Shown: piece by piece, positions 1 through 7,966 of the stretch
Layout of the letters: each line of letters starts with the position of its first letter
How positions within the stretch are numbered: the first letter of the stretch is position 1
Assembly (NCBI RefSeq): GCF_001543895.1
Contig: NZ_JYIJ01000019.1
Location: 744,001 to 808,000, forward strand
Length of the DNA stretch: 64,000 nt
From: Carbonactinospora thermoautotrophica
GTDB lineage: Bacteria > Actinomycetota > Actinomycetes > Streptomycetales > Carbonactinosporaceae
Reading direction: 5' to 3'
Translations under genes and position numbers: made by a program
The notes under the pieces: generated by a model
Seen by the model: only the letters and a program-made list of their open reading frames with translations
What the model was told of the DNA's origin: nothing
The model's database searches: none

Positions 1-547
1 CGGTGAACCCGACGACCGCGACGAGAAGCGGGGTGCGCGTGTCCTGCAGGCCGCGCAGCACCCCGGTCGCGGCGAGCACGACGAGCATGCCGGGCACGCC
101 AAGGAGGCTGATGCGCAAGTACTGCTCGGCGTACGGGACCGCGCTGGGCGCCGGACCGAACAGTGCGACGATCCGCGGGGTGAGCGCCGCGCCGACGGCC
201 AGGATGGCGAACCCGAGGACCGTGGCCAGCCAGATGCCGTCCAGGCCCTGGCGGATCGCGGCGGCCACGTTGCCGGCGCCGAGCTGGCGCGCCACGCCGG
301 CCGTGGTGCCGTACGCCAGGAAGACGCACACGTACGCGAGGGTGCCGAGCGCCGTGGCGGCCACGCCAAGGCCGGCGAGTTGGGGGGTGCCCAGGTGGCC
401 GACGATCGCGGAGTCGACGAGGAGGAACAGGGGTTCCGCGACGAGCGCTCCGAACGCGGGCAGGGCGAGCCGCCAGATCTCCCGGTCGTGCGGATGACGC
501 GCGGCGGGGAGGAACCGGCGGAGGCTGGGGCTCGGAACGGTCTGCAC
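1..547 (-). CDS. MATE family efflux transporter (partial, C-terminus off window)
   Basis: About 182 codons of an open minus-strand frame with no stop before the window edge. The start is probably the GTG at 547. The protein begins with a short cytoplasmic stretch and then EIWRLALPAFGALVAEPLF, followed by VDSAIVGHLGTPQLAGLGVA. This is the first-helix pattern of MATE (DinF-like) cation/drug antiporters. Further hydrophobic segments follow, with a typical loop near LRGLQDTRTP. A MATE exporter lies beside dnaB in Streptomyces too, which supports the call. Substrate unknown. It is divergent from dnaB, so the DnaA-box cluster between them sits in both promoter regions. Confidence 0.85.
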   Translation of the reverse strand, partial: MQTVPSPSLRRFLPAARHPHDREIWRLALPAFGALVAEPLFLLVDSAIVGHLGTPQLAGLGVAATALGTLAYVCVFLAYGTTAGVARQLGAGNVAAAIRQGLDGIWLATVLGFAILAVGAALTPRIVALFGPAPSAVPYAEQYLRISLLGVPGMLVVLAATGVLRGLQDTRTPLLVAVVGFT

Positions 548-682
548 GGGCTCCCACTGTAGGGGCGCCCAAGTAATGACCGCATGCCGTTACGGTGATT
601 ACTGAAGGTGGCGCTGCGTGACCGTTCACATCGGCTGCGTAGCGAGGTCACCCACAAGTGTGGGAAGATGCGGAACTTTCCT

Positions 683-849
683 CCGTCCACAGGGCGTGGA
701 CAACGTTCCCCCAGCTCAACGCCGTCCTGGAGGAATCCTCCCCTGGATATTCACAGCGCTGTCCACAGGCTGTGCACAGTCCCTGTGGACAGCGAGGCCG
801 GTTGTCCACAAGTCTTCCACAGCCCTTGTGCACGACCGGGTTGTCCATC
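683..849. promoter_or_regulatory. DnaA-box cluster upstream of dnaB
   Basis: The 410-bp gap between the MATE gene and dnaB holds no gene but has about eight DnaA-box-like 9-mers in 167 bp, on both strands. They are CCGTCCACA 683-691, CGTGGACAA 695-703, CTGTCCACA 759-767, TGTGCACAG 771-779, TGTGGACAG 784-792, a perfect TTGTCCACA 802-810, TTGTGCACG 826-834 and TTGTCCATC 841-849. The actinobacterial consensus is TTGTCCACA. The density is close to that of the dnaA-dnaN oriC. It may control dnaB or titrate DnaA; which one is inference. Confidence 0.75.
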
Positions 850-971
850 CGATCCGCCCGGCCGTAACGTCACGATGCGCGAATGTGGGCGCCATCCCGT
901 ACCAAGGTGCCGTAACCCGAGCGAAGGCGTCGCCGTCGATCGGACCACGGCGATCCGAGGAGGGGATCCAG

Positions 972-3833
972 GTGAGTGTTGCCGAGTTCCCGGGGCCCGC
1001 GAGCCCTGCGGAGTTCGAGCGCACCCCGCCGCAGGACATCGCCGCCGAACAGTGCGTGCTCGGCGGCATGCTGCTCAGCAAGGACGCGATCGCGGACGTC
1101 ATCGACACCCTCCGCGGCAACGACTTCTACCGGCCGGCGCACGAGACCATCTTCAACGTCATCCTCGACCTGTACAGCCGGGGTGAGCCCGCCGACGCGG
1201 TCACCGTCGCCGCCGAGCTCACCAAGCGCGGCGAACTCGGCCGGATCGGCGGGGCGGCGTACCTGCACACGCTCATCTCGTCCGTGCCGACCGCAGCCAA
1301 CGCCGGGTACTACGCCAAGATCGTCCGCGACCGCGCGATCCTCCGCCGGCTGGTCGAGGCCGGCACCAAGATCGTCCAGATGGGCTACTCGGCCACCGGG
1401 GACGTCGAGGACGTCGTCAACCAGGCCCAGGCCGAGCTGTACTCGGCGACTGAACGCCGGGAGAGCGAGGACTACCTCCCGCTCGCGGAGATCATGGAAG
1501 GCGCCCTCGACGAGATCGAGGCCATCGGTTCCCGCAGCGGCGAGATGATCGGGGTTCCCACCGGCTTCGCCGACCTGGACGCCCTCACGAACGGCCTGCA
1601 CCCCGGCCAGATGATCATCGTCGCGGCGCGGCCGGCCATTGGCAAGGCACTGGCCCTGGACACCCCGCTCCCGACACCGACGGGGTGGACGACCATGGGC
1701 GAGGTCCAGGTCGGCGACTACCTCATCGGGGCGGACGGCAAGCCCACCCGCGTAGTTGCCGCCTCTGAAGTCATGCACGGTCGGCCCTGTTATGAGGTCG
1801 AGTTCGACGACGGGACGGTCATCGTGGCCGACGCGCAGCACCAGTGGCAGACCACGACCAGGGCCAGCCGCCGCCAGGCGTCCGAGAACAAGAGAAGCTT
1901 CTACTGGTCCACGGAGGCGATCGAGCGCGTCCGCGTTGCCCACGCCGCTTCACTCGCGGAGCCGGATCGCCTCATCACGCACCAGGAGGCGGTACACGCC
2001 GTTGGTGACGAGTTCCGGAACGTGCTCCGCACCGTGGAGAAGGAGATCGGCGCAGCGGGCCGTGTCCCTCGCGCCGTCACCACTTCCGGGGGGCGATACC
2101 ACGTCCGAAAGACGCCGGTTTACTCGCGCCGTCGGCTGCTTGGGGCCCTCCTCGCGCGCGCGAGCAGGCCCAAGAACGCCGCGACAACCGCGGTCCACCG
2201 GTCTGTGGTGACAACTGAGGAGATCGCGGCCACGCTGCGGTGCAAGTCGGCGGACCGGCGGCCAAATCACGCCGTTGCCGTCGCGGGTGCGTTCGACCTC
2301 CCGGATCAGGAGCTTCCGTTGCCGCCTTACACGCTTGGGGCATGGCTGGGAGACGGCGACGCGACGTCCGCCCGTATCACGACGGCCGATCCGGAGATCG
2401 TGGCGGCCATCGAGGCGGAAGGTCTGCGCGTCAAGAAGCGGGGGGATCTCCAGTACACGATCCAACTCCCGGAGCGGCCCCCTGTTGCGGAGCAGCCATG
2501 TGCTGTGTGCGGGAAAATGTTCCGCCCAAAAAACTCCCAGGTACGCACTTGTGGCAGATCGTGCGGCGGAAAGGCTCGACATGTCTCTGCTCCGGTGCCG
2601 CCACCCACGTGTCCTGACTGCGGTGGTCCGTCGTGCGGCATGATCCAGTGTCAGACGTGCCGGAACCGGCATGGAACGGTCCAGGCGATCCTGCGCAGCT
2701 TGGGTGTCCTGGGAAACAAGCACATCCCCGCGCAGTACCTGCGCGCGTCGGAAGCCCAGCGCCGCGCATTGCTCGCCGGGTTGCTCGACACGGACGGCTA
2801 CGTCAGTTCCTCGGGTGCGGTCCAGTTCGCGGTGACCAACGAGAGGCTGGCCAGGGACGCTCATGAACTGATCCTCAGCCTGGGATACCGGGCGACCATG
2901 ACCACCAAGAAGGTCCGCGGTCGAAGTGCGGCGAGCTCGACCTGCTACATGGTCAACTTCACGCCTGCCGACAAGGTCTTCCGGCTGCCCCGCAAGCTCG
3001 CGCGGCAGAAAACGAGGGCACACCCGACCACCCGGGTCCGGTACATCGTCGACGTGCGGCCGGTGCCCTCGGTTCCGGTGCGGTGCGTCCAGGTGGACAA
3101 CGCCGATCGGCTGTATCTGGCTAGCAAGGCGTGCATCCCAACCCACAATTCAACGCTCGGGTTGGACTTCGCCCGCGCCGCGTCGATCAGGCACGGGTTG
3201 ACATCGGTGATCTTCTCGCTCGAGATGAGCCGCAACGAGATCACCATGCGTCTGCTCTCGGCCGAGGCTCGGGTGCCGCTGCACCACATGCGGTCCGGCA
3301 CCATGACCGACGACGACTGGAACCGACTCGCGCGCCGGATGAGCGAAGTCGCCAACGCGCCGCTGTTCATCGACGACTCGCCCAACATGTCGATGATGGA
3401 GATCCGGGCCAAGTGCCGGCGGCTCAAGCAGCGCCACGACCTGCGCCTGGTGATCGTCGACTACTTGCAACTCATGCAGTCCGGCCGGCGCGCCGAGAGC
3501 CGCCAGCAGGAGGTCTCGGAGATATCCCGGGCACTCAAGCTGCTGGCCAAGGAGCTGGAGGTCCCCGTGGTCGCGATCTCCCAGCTCAACCGCGGCCCCG
3601 AGCAGCGGACCGACAAGAAGCCCATGATCTCGGACCTCAGGGAGAGCGGTTCCCTCGAACAGGACGCCGACGTCGTCATCCTCCTGCACCGCGAGGACGC
3701 GTACGAGAAGGAGTCCCCGCGGGCCGGCGAGGCGGACCTGATCGTGGCCAAGCACCGGAACGGGCCCACGGCCACCATCACCGTGGCGTTCCAGGGCCAC
3801 TACAGCCGGTTCGTGGACATGGCCCAGACCTGA
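972..3833 (+). CDS. dnaB: Replicative DNA helicase DnaB, intein-containing precursor
   Basis: The 953-residue precursor would splice to a 452-residue hexameric helicase. Start is the GTG at 972, eight bases after a strong AGGAGG (958-963); the open frame continues upstream but without a comparable site. The N-terminal DnaB domain covers about residues 15-115 (QDIAAEQCVLGGMLLS). The RecA-like domain has Walker A ARPAIGK-(intein)-STLGLDF, Walker B LVIVDYLQLM and the later motif SGSLEQDADVVILLHRED. The intein splits the P-loop directly before the Ser of GKS, so an unspliced protein could not bind ATP. DnaB unwinds DNA at forks after loading at oriC by DnaA. Gene and flanking MATE gene match the Streptomyces order. 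Confidence 0.97.
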   Translation: MSVAEFPGPASPAEFERTPPQDIAAEQCVLGGMLLSKDAIADVIDTLRGNDFYRPAHETIFNVILDLYSRGEPADAVTVAAELTKRGELGRIGGAAYLHTLISSVPTAANAGYYAKIVRDRAILRRLVEAGTKIVQMGYSATGDVEDVVNQAQAELYSATERRESEDYLPLAEIMEGALDEIEAIGSRSGEMIGVPTGFADLDALTNGLHPGQMIIVAARPAIGKALALDTPLPTPTGWTTMGEVQVGDYLIGADGKPTRVVAASEVMHGRPCYEVEFDDGTVIVADAQHQWQTTTRASRRQASENKRSFYWSTEAIERVRVAHAASLAEPDRLITHQEAVHAVGDEFRNVLRTVEKEIGAAGRVPRAVTTSGGRYHVRKTPVYSRRRLLGALLARASRPKNAATTAVHRSVVTTEEIAATLRCKSADRRPNHAVAVAGAFDLPDQELPLPPYTLGAWLGDGDATSARITTADPEIVAAIEAEGLRVKKRGDLQYTIQLPERPPVAEQPCAVCGKMFRPKNSQVRTCGRSCGGKARHVSAPVPPPTCPDCGGPSCGMIQCQTCRNRHGTVQAILRSLGVLGNKHIPAQYLRASEAQRRALLAGLLDTDGYVSSSGAVQFAVTNERLARDAHELILSLGYRATMTTKKVRGRSAASSTCYMVNFTPADKVFRLPRKLARQKTRAHPTTRVRYIVDVRPVPSVPVRCVQVDNADRLYLASKACIPTHNSTLGLDFARAASIRHGLTSVIFSLEMSRNEITMRLLSAEARVPLHHMRSGTMTDDDWNRLARRMSEVANAPLFIDDSPNMSMMEIRAKCRRLKQRHDLRLVIVDYLQLMQSGRRAESRQQEVSEISRALKLLAKELEVPVVAISQLNRGPEQRTDKKPMISDLRESGSLEQDADVVILLHREDAYEKESPRAGEADLIVAKHRNGPTATITVAFQGHYSRFVDMAQT
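1647..3149 (+). mobile_element. DnaB intein with LAGLIDADG homing endonuclease
   Basis: 501 residues (226-726 of the precursor) in frame within the P-loop. The N-terminus is Ala (ALALDTPLPTP) instead of Cys or Ser. Block B reads DAQHQW (His290, Trp292). Block F has Cys705 (VRCVQVDNADRLYL). Block G is CIPTHN followed by Ser, with Thr724, His725 and Asn726. Trp at B:12, Cys at F:4 and Thr at G:5 is the WCT signature of class 3 inteins. Two endonuclease motifs are present, LGAWLGDGD (455-463) and LAGLLDTDG (601-609). Between them is a Cys-rich stretch with CAVC at 510-513 and several more Cys pairs to about 566. The DNA looks less GC-rich than the exteins. Confidence 0.92.
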
Positions 3834-3844
3834 CCCGGCTGGAA

Positions 3845-3860
3845 GGCGGGGATTCCCGCC
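3845..3860 (+). terminator. Possible dnaB terminator hairpin
   Basis: GGCGGG-GATT-CCCGCC begins 11 bases after the dnaB stop. It is a perfect 6-bp GC stem with a 4-base loop and no T-run, as is common in high-GC actinobacteria. The rest of the gap to 4075 shows nothing else recognisable. Confidence 0.5.
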
Positions 3861-4074
3861 GCCCACCCCGGCGCGGCCGGCGAAGTTCCTCGCCGCGGTG
3901 TGCACCGTGCGAGCTGGTCGAGGTCGACGAGGTCGACCAGCGGCTAAGCCCCCCGCGCGCAGCGCCTGTTCAGGGGCCAGGTAGCGGATCACCCGCCCAG
4001 CCGGCGCAGGGCCTCGGTCCGCTTGGAGCTGAGCCGCCAGCCGTACCACGCATCGCCATATCCCTACCGAAAGC

Positions 4075-4105
4075 TTGCTTGGAGCGCGCTCCAACTGGTT
4101 AGCGT
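4075..4105 (+). promoter_or_regulatory. MerR-type promoter/operator, probably leaderless
   Basis: A -35-like TTGCTT (4075-4080) and a -10-like TAGCGT (4100-4105) are separated by 19 bp. This long spacer is typical of MerR-controlled promoters. The 16-bp palindrome TTGGAGCGCGCTCCAA (4079-4094) fills the spacer. The GTG of the next gene is at 4112, about seven bases after the -10, so transcript and reading frame probably start together. Confidence 0.7.
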
Positions 4106-4111
4106 CGAGTC

Positions 4112-4543
4112 GTGGCCGACGAAGGGCGTGAGTACACGATCAGCGAGGTCGCCGCGCTGACCGGGTTGAGCCCGCACACGCTGCGCTGGTACGAGCGGAT
4201 CGGCCTCATCGCGTTCATCGGGCGGGAGGCGAACGGCCGGCGCCGCTACACCGCGCATGACCTGGACTGGCTGCTCCTGCTGACCAAACTGCGCGCCACC
4301 GGCATGCCCGTGGCGGACATGGTCCGGTACGCGGAGCTGGTCCGGCGCGGCGCGGGCACATACCCGGAGCGGCAGCGGTTGCTGGAGGAGCACCGGGAAC
4401 GCGTCCTCAAGGCCATGCGGGAACAGCAGGAGATGCTGCGGCTGCTCGATCACAAGATCGAGATGTGCCGGCGCGGAACCGTGCCGGAACCCCCACGGGA
4501 GGAGACAGCGCGTGCGCAAGGTGACGCTCGGCCAAGGGCTTGA
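4112..4543 (+). CDS. MerR family transcriptional regulator
   Basis: 143 residues. The N-terminal winged helix-turn-helix starts at [19 protein letters not shown] and continues through the wing [15 protein letters not shown] long dimerisation helix follows (about residues 75-125), containing [16 protein letters not shown]. There is no Cys cluster for metal sensing, and only a single Cys late in the helix, so the signal is probably organic or redox; that is inference. The gene overlaps the downstream aldo/keto reductase by 32 bp (4512-4543), a pairing often seen in actinobacteria. The promoter has a MerR-type 19-bp spacer palindrome, so autoregulation of both genes is likely. Start chosen at the GTG matching the predicted transcription start. 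Confidence 0.9.
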   Translation: MADEGREYTISEVAALTGLSPHTLRWYERIGLIAFIGREANGRRRYTAHDLDWLLLLTKLRATGMPVADMVRYAELVRRGAGTYPERQRLLEEHRERVLKAMREQQEMLRLLDHKIEMCRRGTVPEPPREETARAQGDARPRA

Positions 4544-5510
4544 GGTCTCGGCGCAAGGGCTCGGGTGCATGGGGATGTCCGAGTTCTACGGGCCCATCGA
4601 CGAGCAGGAGTCGATCGCGACGATCCACCGGGCGCTGGAGCTCGGCGTGAACTTCCTGGACACGGCCGACATGTACGGGCCGCACACGAACGAGGAGCTG
4701 GTCGGCCGCGCGATCCGGGGCCGGCGCGAGGAGGTCGTGCTCGCGACGAAGTTCGGGATCGTGCGCGACCCGGCCGACCCGACCAAACGGGGCGTGCGCG
4801 GCGACGCCGCGTACGTGAAGCAGGCCTGCGAGGGGAGCCTCAAACGCCTCGGCGTCGAGGTGATCGACCTGTACTACATGCACCGGCGCGACCCGGACAC
4901 GCCGATCGAGGAGACGGTCGGCGCGATGGCGGAGCTGGTGGCCGAGGGCAAGGTCCGCTACCTGGGCCTGTCCGAGGTGACCGCGGACGAGCTGCGCCAG
5001 GCCCACGCGGTGCACCCGATCGCCGCGGTGCAGTCGGAGTGGTCGCTGTGGAGCCGCGACGTGGAGCGCTCGGTGGTGCCGGCCTGCCGCGAGCTGGGCG
5101 TGGGCCTCGTGCCGTACTCCCCGCTCGGGCGGGGGTTCCTCACCGGCACGGTGACCTCGGCCGACAACCTGCCGGCCGACGACTTCCGCCGCTACCAGCC
5201 GCGGTTCGCCGGGGAGAACGCCAAGCGCAACGCGGCCCTGGTCGAGGTGGTCCGCCAGGTGGCCGAGGAGCGCGGGGTGGCGCCGGCGCAGGTGGCGTTG
5301 GCCTGGGTGCACCAGCGGGAGCAGGCCTGGGGCCTGCCCGTCGTCCCGATCCCAGGCACGAAGCGCCGCAAGTGGCTGGAGCAGAACATAGCCGCGGTCG
5401 ACCTGGTGCTCACCGACGATGAGCTGGCCCGGCTGGACGCCCTCGGCGACCGGGTGGCCGGCGACCGGTACCAGGACATGAGCCACACGTTCAACGCGCG
5501 GGAGCGCTAA
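4512..5510 (+). CDS. Aldo/keto reductase
   Basis: 332 residues, full length for the family. NAD(P)H-dependent carbonyl reductase of the YakC/AKR13-like type. The expected tetrad is visible: Asp50 and Tyr55 in [11 protein letters not shown], Lys80 in VLATKFG, and His124 in YYMHRRDP. The C-terminal cofactor segment [18 protein letters not shown] is also typical. Start is the GTG at 4512 with GGAGGAGA just upstream, inside the 3' end of the MerR gene, so it is translationally coupled and probably controlled by that regulator. The substrate is not predictable. Its stop overlaps the stop of the convergent MerR gene (5507-5510). Confidence 0.93.
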   Translation: MRKVTLGQGLEVSAQGLGCMGMSEFYGPIDEQESIATIHRALELGVNFLDTADMYGPHTNEELVGRAIRGRREEVVLATKFGIVRDPADPTKRGVRGDAAYVKQACEGSLKRLGVEVIDLYYMHRRDPDTPIEETVGAMAELVAEGKVRYLGLSEVTADELRQAHAVHPIAAVQSEWSLWSRDVERSVVPACRELGVGLVPYSPLGRGFLTGTVTSADNLPADDFRRYQPRFAGENAKRNAALVEVVRQVAEERGVAPAQVALAWVHQREQAWGLPVVPIPGTKRRKWLEQNIAAVDLVLTDDELARLDALGDRVAGDRYQDMSHTFNARER

Positions 5511-6175
5511 CCGCACGCGCCCTGGCGCCGGTCCTCGGCCGGCCGCCGGGGCGCGAACTTCTCGGCCGAGTGGTGCTCCTCGGCCAGCCGGCGCAGCGCG
5601 ACGAGCACCGCCTCGTACACCACGGTCCCGATGACGACCGAGCGCACGGTGTCGGCGCGCGACGCGTCGGCGGGGATGCTCTCCAGCTCGCACCGGGCGA
5701 GCCGGTCGGCCGCCTCCGCGTACGGAACCAGGGCCCGCGCGTCCACCCGCCAGCCGACCCGGCGGAGCGCCACCAGCGCGTCGGCGAGAGCATGCCGGGC
5801 TGGTGCGTCGGGCCTGACCCGCCAGCCCAGGCCGGCGAGGAACTCGTCCACCTCGGCGCGGGCGGCCCGCACGTCGTCGTCGTTCTCGGGGTGGACGGGC
5901 CTGGGCCCGAGCGCGTGGTGCGCGACGCCGAGCAGGTCGTGCAGGGGCAGACGCTCGTCGGCGATCGCGTCGAGCACCTTGCGCACGGTGGCGATGCTCA
6001 AGCCCCCGATGTCCAGCAGCACCCGGATGAGGCGCAGCCGCTGCACGTGTTCGTCACCGTACTCGGCCTGGTTGCGCGCGGTGGCCGTGCCGGGGGCGAG
6101 GAGCCCTTCCCGCAGGTAGTACTTGATCGTCGGCACGGGTACGCCGGTGCGCTGGCTCAGCTCGGAGATCCGCAT
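5507..6175 (-). CDS. MerR family transcriptional regulator
   Basis: 222 residues from the ATG at 6175, where the canonical [20 protein letters not shown] begins. The frame stays open for 21 codons upstream, but those codons fall inside the operator region. The helix-turn-helix and wing are followed by a long helix and a C-terminal domain of about 110 residues that I do not recognise. It has few Cys and no metal-site pattern. It is divergent from the DUF4188 gene, and the 102-bp gap holds two inverted repeats, so it is probably the regulator of that gene and of itself. Confidence 0.85.
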   Translation of the reverse strand: MRISELSQRTGVPVPTIKYYLREGLLAPGTATARNQAEYGDEHVQRLRLIRVLLDIGGLSIATVRKVLDAIADERLPLHDLLGVAHHALGPRPVHPENDDDVRAARAEVDEFLAGLGWRVRPDAPARHALADALVALRRVGWRVDARALVPYAEAADRLARCELESIPADASRADTVRSVVIGTVVYEAVLVALRRLAEEHHSAEKFAPRRPAEDRRQGACG

Positions 6176-6202
6176 GCGCCACACCTCTTGACAGGCTTCA
6201 TG

Positions 6203-6248
6203 GATAGCTGCACTATCTATTATCACTGTAGATAGCAACGCTATCTAC
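6203..6248. promoter_or_regulatory. Divergent operator: two related inverted repeats
   Basis: Between the MerR gene (minus) and the DUF4188 gene (plus) are GATAG-CTGCA-CTATC (6203-6217) and the perfect GTAGATAGC-AAC-GCTATCTAC (6228-6248). Both contain the half-site GATAG/CTATC. The segment is strikingly AT-rich compared with the surroundings. These are probable binding sites for the adjacent MerR protein. Confidence 0.7.
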
Positions 6249-6277
6249 TATCTATTCCTTGAGTCTGGAGGGCACAC

Positions 6278-6724
6278 ATGACGCGGATCAACACCGGCCG
6301 GCACATCGCCTCGTACGGGGACGGGCTGGTCGTCTTCCTGATCGGGATGCGGATGAACCGGCTCTGGAAGCTCCACCGGTGGCTGCCGGTCGTGGTCGCG
6401 ATGGGCCGGATGCTCGCCCACCTGTCCCGCCACCCGGACCGTGGCCTGCTCGGCTACCGCTTCCTCCTCGAAGGCAAGGGCGTCACCCTGATCCAGTACT
6501 GGCGGGACGAGGAGTCCCTGTACCGGTTCGCGCGCGAGGCCGACGACCCGCACCGCCCTGCCTGGCTCGACTTCTACCGCCGCCACGGCAGAAGCTCGGA
6601 CGTTGGGCTCTGGCACGAGGTGCATCCGGTGGCACCGGGCGCGGCGCACGGCATGTACGTGGACATGCCTGGCATCGGGCTGGGCCGGATCGGCCAACTC
6701 GCCCCGGCCGGGCGCCGCGGGTGA
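6278..6724 (+). CDS. DUF4188 family protein
   Basis: 148 residues with GGAGGG six bases before the ATG. It resembles the DUF4188 family of small haem-monooxygenase-like (dimeric alpha-beta barrel) proteins: INTGRHIASYGDGLVVFLIGMR, then GLLGYRFLLEGKGVTLIQYW, then FARE..DPHRPAWLDFYRR and VGLWHEVHPV. The biochemical role is not established. It is divergent from and probably controlled by the MerR gene through the GATAG repeats. It ends 10 bp from the convergent CHAP gene. Confidence 0.75.
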   Translation: MTRINTGRHIASYGDGLVVFLIGMRMNRLWKLHRWLPVVVAMGRMLAHLSRHPDRGLLGYRFLLEGKGVTLIQYWRDEESLYRFAREADDPHRPAWLDFYRRHGRSSDVGLWHEVHPVAPGAAHGMYVDMPGIGLGRIGQLAPAGRRG

Positions 6725-6734
6725 GCCCATCCGA

Positions 6735-7571
6735 TCAGGTCCCCGGGGCGAGGTGGATGTACCCGCTCGGGTTGCCGACCGGGATCGTGCGCTTCCCGTA
6801 GCCGTGCCGCTTGCCCCAGTTGTACTCCTCGATCGTGACCTTCTTACCGTCGCTGCTCACCGACACGACGTACCCGACGTGCCCGTACCGGGACGCACCG
6901 CTCTTGCCCGCCTCCCAATAGGCGATCGCACCCATCCGCGGGGTGCGGTCGACGCGGTAGCCGAGCTTCTTGGCGTTGTCGTTCCAGTGCGCGGCGTTGC
7001 CCCAGTGGCCTTTCTTGCCGTGGCGCCACATGTGGTTGTGGAAGTACCCGTTGACCTGCTCCATGCGCCAGGCGACGAACGAGGTGCACTCGCCGGTGTA
7101 CATGGCCCAGCGGTCGATCCCGTAGGAGCGGCTGTAGGGGTAGTCGTCCCCGCTCGGTCGGCGACCCGTGCCCGGGCACTCCGGCCTGGTTCGCTCGTTC
7201 GTTCCGGTGTAAACGTTTGCGTCCGGGACCCAGCGGCCGTTGTCCAGACGGTTCCAGATGGTGCTGGTCCCGTACGTGCCCCGCACCGGCTGGGAGCTGG
7301 TGGTGCAGACGATGTTCACGCCGCGCCCTTCGGGCAGCCGCTTGGCAACCTTGTAGACCGTTCCCGGTCCCCGGCGTGCCTGGGCACCGCTGCTGCTCGG
7401 GCCGTCGACCTGGCCCTTGGCGGGCGCCGCCAGCGTTGGCTGAGCGCCCGCCAGGATGGCCGTCGCGGCGAACGTCGCGGTGACCACCACCGCCGCGACC
7501 CGCCGGACAGCGCGACCGAGCCATTCAGCACGAGTTATCTCAAACGCCTTGCGAACGGCGCTGCGAAACAT
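6735..7571 (-). CDS. Secreted CHAP-domain peptidoglycan hydrolase
   Basis: 278 residues. A long twin-Arg-poor signal region (hydrophobic segment about 24-45, LAA-P cleavage near 49) points to export. A small SH3-like region (about 70-125) precedes the CHAP domain. Its nucleophile is Cys162 (TGECTSFVAWRM), its catalytic His is His231 (RYGHVGYV), and an acidic/Asn partner lies in EEYNW (248-252). CHAP amidases/endopeptidases cut peptide cross-links or stems in the wall. The protein ends soon after the CHAP fold, without further binding modules. The ribosome-binding site sits in the loop of an 8-bp hairpin that ends at the start codon. Confidence 0.9.
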   Translation of the reverse strand: MFRSAVRKAFEITRAEWLGRAVRRVAAVVVTATFAATAILAGAQPTLAAPAKGQVDGPSSSGAQARRGPGTVYKVAKRLPEGRGVNIVCTTSSQPVRGTYGTSTIWNRLDNGRWVPDANVYTGTNERTRPECPGTGRRPSGDDYPYSRSYGIDRWAMYTGECTSFVAWRMEQVNGYFHNHMWRHGKKGHWGNAAHWNDNAKKLGYRVDRTPRMGAIAYWEAGKSGASRYGHVGYVVSVSSDGKKVTIEEYNWGKRHGYGKRTIPVGNPSGYIHLAPGT

Positions 7572-7603
7572 GCCGGACGCCTCCCTCCTGGTCCACGTCC
7601 GGC
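7572..7603 (-). promoter_or_regulatory. Hairpin around the CHAP gene ribosome-binding site
   Basis: GCCGGACG (7572-7579) and CGTCCGGC (7596-7603) are perfect 8-bp complements. They frame a 16-base loop that carries the purine-rich CCAGGAGGGAG ribosome-binding site on the minus strand. The stem abuts the ATG at 7569-7571, so folding could gate translation. Confidence 0.5.
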
Positions 7604-7966
7604 ACTAAAGCCTGAGGACAAGGTCGGCGTCTGCCCCCAAAACGGTCATGTGACTCGATCAGGTGTAAGAAGTTCACGCGGGCGGTCGCAGGGGAGTCAG
7701 CCCGCCGGCGTGAAGATCACTTAGCCCGCGACACGGGTCCCCACGAGGTAGCCGCCCGGGCTCCGTACCCCGGCTCCACACCCCTGGCCGGTACCCCTGA
7801 GACATCTCCGGGGTACCCCGGAAGGCAGGGCCGTACCTGCCCAGAACAGGGCGGCCGGCACGGCGGCACCCGCGCCCACCAGTGCGTACTCCGTATGGTA
7901 TCCGGCGCGGAAACCCATCCCCGGCGAGACGCGCCGGAAGACCTCACGGGCTCGGCGTGGTGCCGC
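7604..7966. other. Non-coding gap with one inverted repeat
   Basis: The rest of the 395-bp gap upstream of the CHAP gene. It contains the inverted repeat GGTACCCC (7790-7797) / GGGGTACC (7810-7817) and no convincing gene. No recognised riboswitch consensus was seen in the leader, although cell-wall hydrolase genes in actinobacteria often carry one. Confidence 0.4.

Noticed and set aside
618-971. Upstream extension of the dnaB frame to an ATG at 618
   Set aside because: It would translate the DnaA-box cluster. The GTG at 972 has an AGGAGG and matches DnaB N-termini.
7604-7725. c-di-AMP (ydaO) riboswitch before the CHAP gene
   Set aside because: The conserved core segments were not found in the minus-strand leader.
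7721-7918. Small hydrophobic minus-strand frame of 65 codons downstream of the fructosamine kinase gene
   Set aside because: The start lies directly behind its G-run without spacing, and an inverted repeat crosses the frame. Not convincing as a gene.
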